Shown here piece after piece: positions 54,174 to 62,500 of a DNA stretch of 64,000 nucleotides. The DNA is from Bacteroidota bacterium. GTDB lineage: Bacteria; Bacteroidota; Bacteroidia; Chitinophagales; Chitinophagaceae. The position numbers and the translations under genes were made by a program. Location of the stretch: positions 1 through 64,000 of the forward strand of contig JAEZLJ010000052.1 in assembly GCA_023415275.1 (NCBI GenBank). Reading direction: 5' to 3'. The notes under the pieces were generated by a model. It was not told the DNA's origin, made no database searches, and saw only the letters and a list, made by a program, of their open reading frames with translations. Numbering within the stretch: the first letter of the stretch is position 1; each line of letters begins with the position of its first letter.

Positions 54174-54548
54174 ATGAACGAGGTAGGCAATCTTATCTGG
54201 CTGATCTTTGGTGGCCTGGTCAGCGCCATAGGTTATTTTATCGGTGGCTTTGCACTTTGCTGTACGGTGATCGGCATCCCATTTGGCCTTCAATGCTTTA
54301 AAATGGCAGGCTTTGTTCTGTGGCCATTTGGACGTAAGGCAGTTAATAATCCTTCCTCTTCCGGAGCCATATCCCTGTTTTTAAATATTATATGGATAGT
54401 ATTTGGAGGATTGTGGCTGGCCCTGGCACACATCGGTTTTGGTATCCTGCTCTTCATCACCATTATAGGTATTCCTTTCGCAAGGCAACATTTTAAACTG
54501 GTAGAGATTTCTTTGATGCCATTTGGAAAGAAGATCGTGAATGCATAG
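54174..54548 (+). CDS. YccF domain-containing membrane protein
   Basis: 124 residues made of two copies of the YccF half (G-N-L-I-W-L-I-F-G-G...I-G-I-P-F-G-x-Q-x-F-K and the parallel L-N-I-I-W-I-V-F-G-G-L-W...I-G-I-P-F-A-R-Q-H-F-K). Each has a pair of membrane helices and the I-G-I-P-F turn. Inner membrane; function unclear in all bacteria. Stop codons of this and the convergent DUF4349 gene abut with no gap. Confidence 0.93.
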   Translation: MNEVGNLIWLIFGGLVSAIGYFIGGFALCCTVIGIPFGLQCFKMAGFVLWPFGRKAVNNPSSSGAISLFLNIIWIVFGGLWLALAHIGFGILLFITIIGIPFARQHFKLVEISLMPFGKKIVNA

Positions 54549-55409
54549 CTACCTCACCAAACTATCTTTGAATATTACCTTCCTGCTTTGTACATAGCGA
54601 TATGAAATCCACAAGATACCCGCCACCAATAAGAACACCCAGAGATGCGCCAGGAAAAGCAGGAAGCTTAGGAAGAACTCCCAGCCATCCCCTATGGCAT
54701 TCAATAATCTCTTTTGAAAAGGGAGCTCATAACCAGACAACCTATAATTGGCGATCTTTTCTTTGCGTACCAGGCAGTTTTGAAATAAGGAGATATGCAC
54801 CAGGCTGTAGGCCACATCGGCATCAATGGCACGGTTGGTAATGCCCTGTTCGATCATAGCGTCATTTACATTAATAGTGGGCATTAAACCAACAGCTTTA
54901 TTACTGCGCCCTGCCTTTATTAAGGCCTGCTGCCTGTTTTCCTGCTTTAAAGTATTTTCCAGGTAGTCAAGGCTCTTATCCTCTATATGTAATTGGCTGC
55001 TTTGTGTAAAATAACCCATATCTGCCATGTTATGCAGGAATATTTCCAGCTGCTCTGAAGGAACTCTTACAGACAGATCTGCATGAGGCGTATAGGCTGT
55101 AACTACCAGTAGAGAATCGTGGGAAAGCATTAATTCTTTTCGCTCCCCTTCTATAGCTTCCAGGTTTTGATGATAGATCATACCACCCAATTGCCCGGCC
55201 AGGGCAGAAACACCCCATGCAGCTTTTTCAACATCATTCACCTTGATATCGATGCTGGCAGTTTTCAGCAGCTTTACCGAATCACCGGTTAGTCCTGTAA
55301 TGGAAGTACTGTCCGAAAGGACCTGTGCTATTTCATTGTCTTTGCCATTGTTATGGCAGCTTGTAACTATCATGATCAATAGCACCAGAAGGATGGGCAA
55401 TCGTTTCAT
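54549..55409 (-). CDS. DUF4349-type lipoprotein
   Basis: 286 residues. Lipobox cysteine at about 18 (V-T-S-C-H-N). The central domain A-S-I-D-I-K-V-N-D-V-E-K-A, D-L-S-V-R-V-P-S-E-Q-L-E-I-F-L and I-E-D-K-S-L-D-Y-L-E-N-T-L-K-Q-E is DUF4349, with a coiled-coil-like insert. A C-terminal membrane helix (S-F-L-L-F-L-A-H-L-W-V-F-L-L-V-A-G) anchors the other end. Unknown role, probably in envelope stability. Confidence 0.88.
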   Translation of the reverse strand: MKRLPILLVLLIMIVTSCHNNGKDNEIAQVLSDSTSITGLTGDSVKLLKTASIDIKVNDVEKAAWGVSALAGQLGGMIYHQNLEAIEGERKELMLSHDSLLVVTAYTPHADLSVRVPSEQLEIFLHNMADMGYFTQSSQLHIEDKSLDYLENTLKQENRQQALIKAGRSNKAVGLMPTINVNDAMIEQGITNRAIDADVAYSLVHISLFQNCLVRKEKIANYRLSGYELPFQKRLLNAIGDGWEFFLSFLLFLAHLWVFLLVAGILWISYRYVQSRKVIFKDSLVR

Positions 55410-55534
55410 ACAAAGGTTTTGTACCTATTGATACCTCCTCCATGAAAAGGTAACCTGGAAAAGTTCTTAATCTTTTTCATAAAGTCAAATAGTGTTAATT
55501 AAAACATATCCAGGTCTTATGGAAACCGGTGAGC

Positions 55535-56335
55535 ATGGCATCTCAATGTAAACCTTGCTGTATGAGGCTACTTCTGCCTGTACTCATTGCCGGCTGTATG
55601 CAGGCAAATGAGCGTCTATCTGATCAACTCCTACTTCCCCTTTCCACCACTAAGGATTCTTTCGTAAACTTTAGTAATGATAGCTGGGCCTATTTCCTGC
55701 AGCATCTGCCTATAACTAAGGGAGTTATTCTTGATTACCAGGGAAAGCCTGTTGCTAACCAGTCCAAACAGGCAGGCATACTCGCTTTTGATGTAGGCAA
55801 GCGTGACCTGCAACAATGTGCAGATGGCTTGATGCGACTACGGGCTGAATACCTGTTCGAACAAAGGAGATACCCGGAAATAGGATTTCATTTCACTAAT
55901 GGACAATACTATTCCTTCGCTGAATATTGCAATGGACGAAGACCAGTAGCCAAAGGCAATATCATTCAATACATTAGCGCTGCCCCGGTTCCTGTTTCAC
56001 ACCAGGCTCTCAGGTCCTACCTTGATATTGTGTATACCTGGGCAGGCACCATATCACTATACCATCATTTGAAGCCTGCCAGTGATTTTGGTGTAGGTGT
56101 AGTAATTATCACTCCCGGAAGCCCGGGCCATTGCTGCATCATTGTGGATGAGAAGATAAATGCAAAAGGTGAAAGGTTATTTAAGTTAGTGGAAGGCTAT
56201 ACACCTGCACAAACTATGTATATCGTTAGTAATCCCATCAACCCTTCTATCAATCCATGGTATGCATTAAAGAAGGGAATCATCACTACAGCCTCTTATC
56301 AATTTGAAGATTATGCATTAAGGAAGTTTGAATGA
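55535..56335 (+). CDS. DUF4846 family protein
   Basis: 266 residues from the ATG; a GTG two codons upstream gives the longest frame. The N-terminus has a hydrophobic run ending L-I-A-G-C, a weak lipobox near residue 21. The diagnostic DUF4846 core V-G-K-R-D-L-Q-Q-C-A-D-G-L-M-R-L-R-A-E-Y and P-G-S-P-G-H-C-C-I-I-V-D is intact. Function of the family unknown. Convergent with the OmpA gene across a palindromic terminator. Confidence 0.88.
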   Translation: MASQCKPCCMRLLLPVLIAGCMQANERLSDQLLLPLSTTKDSFVNFSNDSWAYFLQHLPITKGVILDYQGKPVANQSKQAGILAFDVGKRDLQQCADGLMRLRAEYLFEQRRYPEIGFHFTNGQYYSFAEYCNGRRPVAKGNIIQYISAAPVPVSHQALRSYLDIVYTWAGTISLYHHLKPASDFGVGVVIITPGSPGHCCIIVDEKINAKGERLFKLVEGYTPAQTMYIVSNPINPSINPWYALKKGIITTASYQFEDYALRKFE

Positions 56336-56342
56336 TCATAAC

Positions 56343-56366
56343 AATGCCGGCCATTGGGCCGGCATT
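56343..56366. terminator. Perfect palindromic terminator between convergent genes
   Basis: AATGCCGGCC, loop ATTG, GGCCGGCATT: ten perfect pairs followed by TTAATATCATT. It closes both the DUF4846 gene and the minus-strand adhesin/SprF/OmpA operon. Confidence 0.85.
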
Positions 56367-56402
56367 TAATATCATTATATATTTTTCGTTTTTAAGGAAC
56401 AA

Positions 56403-58412
56403 CTATTCTTCTGTGCCTTTATCAATATTGATCAATGCCCTCCGGTTCATACTTCTTCCATCCGGATTGTCTCTTCCATTGATCATTTCCATTTCTACAG
56501 GGCAGCAGGCACCAAAGGATTCAAAGCTGATACGGGACGGGTCAATTCCCTTTGCTATCAAATAATCCGCACAGGATTTGGCACGCCTGTCAGACAGTTT
56601 TTTATTGTATTCCACAGAACCTAATCCATCTGTATAACCAGATACCTGTATAGTAGCTTGGGGGTGTTCCACCAATACATTGTAGATAGAATCCAGTTGG
56701 TTGATGGCCCTGTCTTTCAGTTCGCTGCGGTCAAATTCAAAATACACCGTCACCACATTCTCTACCTTGATCACCAGTTTCTTTTCCAGGCATATAGGTG
56801 CATTATATATGGTATCGATCAGCCAGCCCGACTTGCCTCCATCTACTTCCATCTCTGTGGACTTGCCAGCATATTTATCTTTAGTGGTAATGAATTGCCG
56901 CTGGTTGATATCACCAGACAATTCAAATACATAGTTGCCATCTTCACCGGTAGTTGCCGTAAAAGTTTTACCCGAAGTTTCCTTCATGACCACTTCTGTT
57001 CCGGCCAGCGGAGTGTTATCCTTGCAATCCCTCACTACTCCTGATACCAATTTTCTTTTTGGTGTTTTTGTAACCGCATAAGTTGCCAGGCAGCATTCCG
57101 AGCCCCTGTCACTGCTGACCAGGGCATTTGTAAAGAGCGATCCTTTTTCTGAAGCAAAGTAGTAAATGTCGTCACGAGATGAATTCACAGGATAACCCAT
57201 GTTTTCAGGTGCCTGCCAGTTAGCTTCACTTCCTTTAGACGTAAAAAGATCAAAGCCTCCCATACCGGGTATATGGTCTGAAGCAAACACTAAAGTATTA
57301 CTGGCAGTATGATAAAAAGGCGCCTGCTCATTACCTGCTGTATTTACCTGGGGCCCTGCATTAACGGGGGCACCAGCATTGCCATCTGCCTGTAAAGGCG
57401 CATACCAGATGTCATAATGCCCTGATCCACCTTTCCTGTCTGAAGCAAAGTACAGGTACTTCCCATCAGCTGAGCAGAATGGCTGCTTGCTGTTAGATCC
57501 TTCCTGGTTTACGGACTCAAGTGGTATTGGTTGACTCCAGCCATTGTCCTTTTTAGTGGCATAGAATATGGAAGCTACAGACTGCCCGTTCTCTTTTTTC
57601 CATTGTGTAAAGTAGAGGATGTCACCATTGGGATGGAGGGAGGCTGTTCCCTGGTTCAGGCTATTGTCCATTCCTTCAATGCTCACAGGTTCCATATTTT
57701 GTAAGCTCCCATTTGCCCCAACTGTTTGAAACAACCTGTTATGATAGGGGTTCTTGCCGGGCAGGCTCACTGAATCCTTTACAGTGCTTGTAACTAAATA
57801 TCGATCATTGCTGCTGGTTACCGGAGCATACACTGCGGCATCCTGGCCAGAACCTATGGAAAGCTTTTCTACGTGATACAATATACTATCTGGCCTTGCC
57901 TTTTGCTGGGAAATGAAGGCCAGGCGGTCCTTTTCCTTACCGGCTTCCTGCATGAAGGCAGTTCCGGGATGTTCATTTACAAAACGCTCCAGGCTTTCAT
58001 TGGCCAGGGCATAATTTTGAAGACTGCGCTGGCACACGGCATACCAATACAAGGCATGAGGGTAGGTGGCCGGGTCCTGGTCATAACAGGATTTATACAG
58101 GGCGGCAGCTTCGTCCCAGTAATTGGCCAGCCTGTAGCTTTCTGCCTGTTTAAATTGAATGGCCAGGTCATTAACATAGTTGCCTTTACCAGTTCCTTTA
58201 CTTTTAAAATTCAGCGGGAAATCACTGCTGGTTTGCTTCTTTACAGGATGCAGGTATTGGCCATAAAGACCTGCAGCGGTGAAGTATTCACCTGCGGCAA
58301 AATATTGGTCGGCCAGCGCCAGGTTTTGATTGGCCTGGCTATAGGCCTGTATTCCCAGGGCAGATCCCGCCAACACCATCAAGGCAGTTTTCTTAACCTT
58401 AAGCAAATTCAT
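56403..58412 (-). CDS. PorE-like OmpA-family protein (TPR, PD40 propeller, CRD, OmpA)
   Basis: 669 residues from the ATG starting M-N-L-L-K-V-K-K, whose signal peptide ends Q-A-Y-S-Q. Another ATG 13 codons upstream is possible. In order: TPR-like helices (~25-150), a PD40/WD40-like propeller (~180-460: G-Q-D-A-A-V-Y-A-P-V; C-S-A-D-G-K-Y-L-Y-F-A-S-D-R-K-G-G; S-D-H-I-P-G-M-G-G-F-D-L-F), a carboxypeptidase-regulatory domain (~470-540), and a C-terminal OmpA peptidoglycan-binding domain (Y-F-E-F-D-R-S-E-L, V-S-G-Y-T-D, L-S-D-R-R-A). This is the architecture of PorE, a T9SS component tethering the system to peptidoglycan. It is the last gene after the adhesin and SprF. Confidence 0.92.
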   Translation of the reverse strand: MNLLKVKKTALMVLAGSALGIQAYSQANQNLALADQYFAAGEYFTAAGLYGQYLHPVKKQTSSDFPLNFKSKGTGKGNYVNDLAIQFKQAESYRLANYWDEAAALYKSCYDQDPATYPHALYWYAVCQRSLQNYALANESLERFVNEHPGTAFMQEAGKEKDRLAFISQQKARPDSILYHVEKLSIGSGQDAAVYAPVTSSNDRYLVTSTVKDSVSLPGKNPYHNRLFQTVGANGSLQNMEPVSIEGMDNSLNQGTASLHPNGDILYFTQWKKENGQSVASIFYATKKDNGWSQPIPLESVNQEGSNSKQPFCSADGKYLYFASDRKGGSGHYDIWYAPLQADGNAGAPVNAGPQVNTAGNEQAPFYHTASNTLVFASDHIPGMGGFDLFTSKGSEANWQAPENMGYPVNSSRDDIYYFASEKGSLFTNALVSSDRGSECCLATYAVTKTPKRKLVSGVVRDCKDNTPLAGTEVVMKETSGKTFTATTGEDGNYVFELSGDINQRQFITTKDKYAGKSTEMEVDGGKSGWLIDTIYNAPICLEKKLVIKVENVVTVYFEFDRSELKDRAINQLDSIYNVLVEHPQATIQVSGYTDGLGSVEYNKKLSDRRAKSCADYLIAKGIDPSRISFESFGACCPVEMEMINGRDNPDGRSMNRRALINIDKGTEE

Positions 58413-58479
58413 GGTAAGGTGGTTTATAGCAAGAGATTGAAAGGCTTTCATAATTAAGAGCTCTGTTTTGGTACAGGAA

Positions 58480-59505
58480 TTACAAACGCGGACAGCGAAT
58501 GAAATCAAATATGCTTTTAGTTCCTTTTTTAGGATTGTAAGAAACACTCAGCTCGAAGCTGTTGATGTTTCTTGATAGGTTGCCCAGGTTGGAAGTGTTC
58601 AGGTCATAGCTCACCCCTACCAGGAAGTCACGGTAATCGACACCTACAAATGGGGCAAAGGCATCCTTGTGACGATAGTATCCTCCGATCATGATATCCG
58701 TTTCTTCGTTCACGTTCTTTTGCGCATACAAGCCCAGCATGGTTTCCCTGGCATTCCCTTGCTGCATGTAAAGAATATGCGGCACAATATTCAGCCCTTC
58801 ATCCATATTGAAGCTTACGCCTCCATGTACGTTGTACCTTAATGGTATCTTATTCAGCACATCGCTTTGCTGAGAGATAATAGGATCTTTTGGACCATTC
58901 AGGTGAAAGAAAGATATGCCACCAAATACATTGTAATTTTTATCTTCCGAAGCATCATAGTACAATACACCCGCGCCTACATCAAAGGTGGTAGCGGAAG
59001 TAGCTGCAAAGCTTTCAGAAGTGGGGTTGGATGCATTATAACCCGTGATAGGATTCCATTGTTCGCCCCATTTGAATTTGCTTTGATCGATACGGCGGTT
59101 GATGACGCCGGGTTGCAGGGCAAACACCAGCCGGTGTTCGAGGTTCTTACCAAACTTCACGCCCGTATAGGCAATAGAAGCATAAGCGTTCAGGTAATTG
59201 AACCCACCATCTCCGGCGGCCTGGTTCATAAGGTTGGCGCCCAGGTTAATATTTTTTTGGGTGCGGGTATCAAATGACACCCCTGTAGTGCGATAGGGGT
59301 TGCCCACTCCACCCCACTGGCTTCTATAGATGGCTGAAACTCTGTAGTCCCCATTGCCGCTACCGGCCAGCGCAGGATTCACATACATAGGATATGTATA
59401 ATTCTGCGTAAAGTGCGGATCTGTCTGCGCTGCCAGGCGGGGCAGGCCGGCCAGCACCAGGCAGGTAGTGAATAAAGCAGAAAGTTTCATCTTATACGTT
59501 TTCAT
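58480..59505 (-). CDS. PorP/SprF family T9SS outer-membrane protein
   Basis: 341 residues with a signal peptide to about 26 (P-R-L-A-A-Q). The mature start D-P-H-F-T-Q-N-Y-T-Y-P-M-Y-V-N-P-A-L-A-G-S and Y-R-V-S-A-I-Y-R-S-Q-W are the diagnostic PorP/SprF N-terminus, followed by a ~14-strand barrel. F-V-G-V-D-Y-R-D-F-L-V-G-V-S-Y-D-L-N-T-S and S-F-E-L-S-V-S-Y are the usual end. SprF proteins are required for export or anchoring of a specific type-B-CTD cargo. Here the cargo gene is directly upstream (50-base gap). Confidence 0.95.
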   Translation of the reverse strand: MKTYKMKLSALFTTCLVLAGLPRLAAQTDPHFTQNYTYPMYVNPALAGSGNGDYRVSAIYRSQWGGVGNPYRTTGVSFDTRTQKNINLGANLMNQAAGDGGFNYLNAYASIAYTGVKFGKNLEHRLVFALQPGVINRRIDQSKFKWGEQWNPITGYNASNPTSESFAATSATTFDVGAGVLYYDASEDKNYNVFGGISFFHLNGPKDPIISQQSDVLNKIPLRYNVHGGVSFNMDEGLNIVPHILYMQQGNARETMLGLYAQKNVNEETDIMIGGYYRHKDAFAPFVGVDYRDFLVGVSYDLNTSNLGNLSRNINSFELSVSYNPKKGTKSIFDFIRCPRL

Positions 59506-59555
59506 TTTTATTGGATATTTTGATATCCGGGGCCATCAGCCCCGTGCAATTAGTT

Positions 59556-62500
59556 TTATCTTACCAGTGTGATGGATCCTTTAGTTGAAATTGTTCTGCC
59601 ATCAGTCATCACCACTTTCATGGCATATACATACACGCCCACAGGCTGTGGCTTTCCTTTGTAAGTGCCATCCCAACCCTTGGTCTTGCTGTCTATGATA
59701 AATATTTCCTGTCCCCACTGGTTGTAGATGTGCATATCCACCTGTGAGATATAGTTACCATACACAAACAATTTATCATTCCTGCCATCTCCATTAGGAG
59801 AGAACACGTTGGGCACAAATACATCTTTATCCAGCGGGTTCACCGTGATCTCATAGGTTTCAGGCGTACCTGCACAACCACCGATGGAAGGTGTAATGGT
59901 GATGGTGCTCTTGATAGGTGTATTGCCTTTATTGTTGGCTGTGAATGCAGGAACGTTTCCTGTTCCTGTAGCAGCAAGTCCTATAGAAGGATTCGAATTG
60001 ATCCAGGTATAGGTCACTCCCGATGAAGGTGTGCCTGCCACTGTATATGCAGGAAGCAAATCACCATCATTAACTGTTGTATCCTTAACAGTATTGACAG
60101 TGGCCACAGGCGGAACGGTTACAGTGAACGTAGCATTTGGAGCAGCGCACTGGCCGGCATCTGTAGTGAATGTGTACACCGCTGAAGCCTGGTTGCTGAC
60201 CACGGCGGGAGACCAGGTTCCCTTGATACCATTGTTGGAAGTGGTTGGCAATACAGGTACGGTTGACCCGGAGCAGATCACTTGTGCTGTTCCAAAATCA
60301 AAGGTTGGTGTAAGTATTGGGTTTACGGTAACATTGAATTTTACTGTGCTGATACATTTGCCCGGAACATTTACAGGAGTAAACGTATAGATGGCAGAAG
60401 CCTGGTTGCTGACAGTGGCAGGGCTCCATGAGCCATTGAGACCATTATCAGATGTAGCCGGCAATACTGGCACTGAACTTCCTGTACATATGGTCATAGA
60501 AGTACCAAATGCAAATGTGGGAATGGTAATAGGTGTAACATTCAAAGTAAAGGTGGCATTGCCTGAAGCACATTGTCCTGCTGCGGGGGTAAAGGTATAG
60601 GTAGCTGTATTCTGGTCATCTGCTACAGCAGGATTCCATGTACCTGTGATGCCGTTATCAGAGGTTGTTGGTAATACAGGCCCACCCGATCCAGCACATA
60701 TGGTCATCGTAGATCCAAAAGCAAATGAAGGTGCCACATTGGGTTTTACTGTCAAAGTAAAGGTGGTAGCCACAGCGCACTGACCTGCAGTCGGAGTAAA
60801 TGTGTAAGTGGCTGAATTCTGATCATCTGCCGTAGCTGGATTCCAGCTTCCTGTGATGCCATTATCAGATACAGCAGGTAATGAAGGCGCACCACTTCCA
60901 GCACAGATGGTCATAGATGTACCAAAGGCAAAGGAAGGAGTAATGTTTGGATTTACGGTCACAGTAAATGTGGCAGTAATAGCACATTGACCGGCTGATG
61001 GTGTAAATGTATAGGTTCCGGAAGCCTGGTTATCAACAGTTGCCGGCGACCAGGTTCCTGCAACCCCATTATCAGATGTGGTTGGCAGGGCGGGAACATA
61101 AGCACCTGCACAAATGGTCAGTGAAGACCCTATGCTAAATATTGGTATAGTGTTAGGCGAAACCGTTACATCAAAACTGGTTGTAGTAGCACACTGACCA
61201 GCCGCAGGTGTGAAGACATAGCTTTCTGAAACCTGGTTGTCAACTGTAGCTGGGGACCAGGTACCATTGATGCCATTATCGGACGAAGTTGGCAATGCAG
61301 GTACAGTGCCTCCTTCGCATACCGTCAGCGAAGTGCCAAAGCTGAACGTAGGAGTGACGTTTGGATTTACTGTTACTGTAAATGTGGCGCTTACCGCACA
61401 TTGTCCGGTGGCAGGGGTAAACGTATAAGTTCCTGATGCATTATTATCCACAGTGGCCGGGCTCCAGGTACCATTGATACCATTATCCGAGGTTCCGGGT
61501 AATGCCGGAACCGTACCGCCTGCACAAACAGATAAAGAGGTGCCAAAGGCAAATAAAGGTGAAATATTCGGATTCACCGTTACAGTAAATGTAGCCGCTG
61601 TGGCACACTGTCCTGCTGCAGGTGTGAAAGTATAAGTGGCGGAAGCCTGGTTGTCAACCGTGGCAGGATTCCATGTTCCAGCAATACCATTGTCGGATGT
61701 TCCAGGTAAAGTAGGAACAGATCCGCCTGCGCATATGGTCAGGGAAGTGCCAAAAGAAAATAGAGGTGGTGTATTAGAGTTCACCGACACAGTAAAACTG
61801 GTAGTGGTAGCACATTGTCCTGCACCTGGAGTAAAGGTATAGGTAGCACTATTTTGATTATCTACGGTAGCAGGGCTCCATGTACCAGTAATACCATTAG
61901 TTGATGTTCCAGGCAATACAGGCACTGAACCTCCTGCGCAAATAGAAAGTGTTGTACCAAAGGCAAATGCAGGTGTTACAATAGGGTTCACGGTTACAGC
62001 AAAACTGGCAGTGGTGGCACACTGTCCTGCCGTTGGGGTAAAGGTATAGGTAGCTGAATTCTGATCATCTACCACAGCAGGATTCCAGGTACCATTGATG
62101 CCGTTGTCTGAAGTCGCTGGCAATGCAGGTACTGTACCCCCGGCGCAGATGGTCAGTGAAGAACCAAAAGCAAAAGAAGGTGGAATATTTGGAGCTACGG
62201 TTACACTAAAGCTGGTATTCACCGCACATTGTCCGGTGGCAGGGGTAAACGTATAAGTGCCTGATGCATTATTATCTACCGTAGCGGGGCTCCAGGTACC
62301 TGTGATGCCTTCCTGTGAGGTAGCAGGTAAAGCAGGCACAGTTCCTCCCGCACATATATTTAATGAAGTACCAAAGCTGAATGTAGGTGTTACGTTCGGG
62401 TTCACCGTTACAGTGAATGTGGTAGTAACCGCACATTGCTCGGCAGATGGGGTAAAAGTGTAAATGCCTGAATTCTGGTTGTCAACGGTGGCCGGGCTCC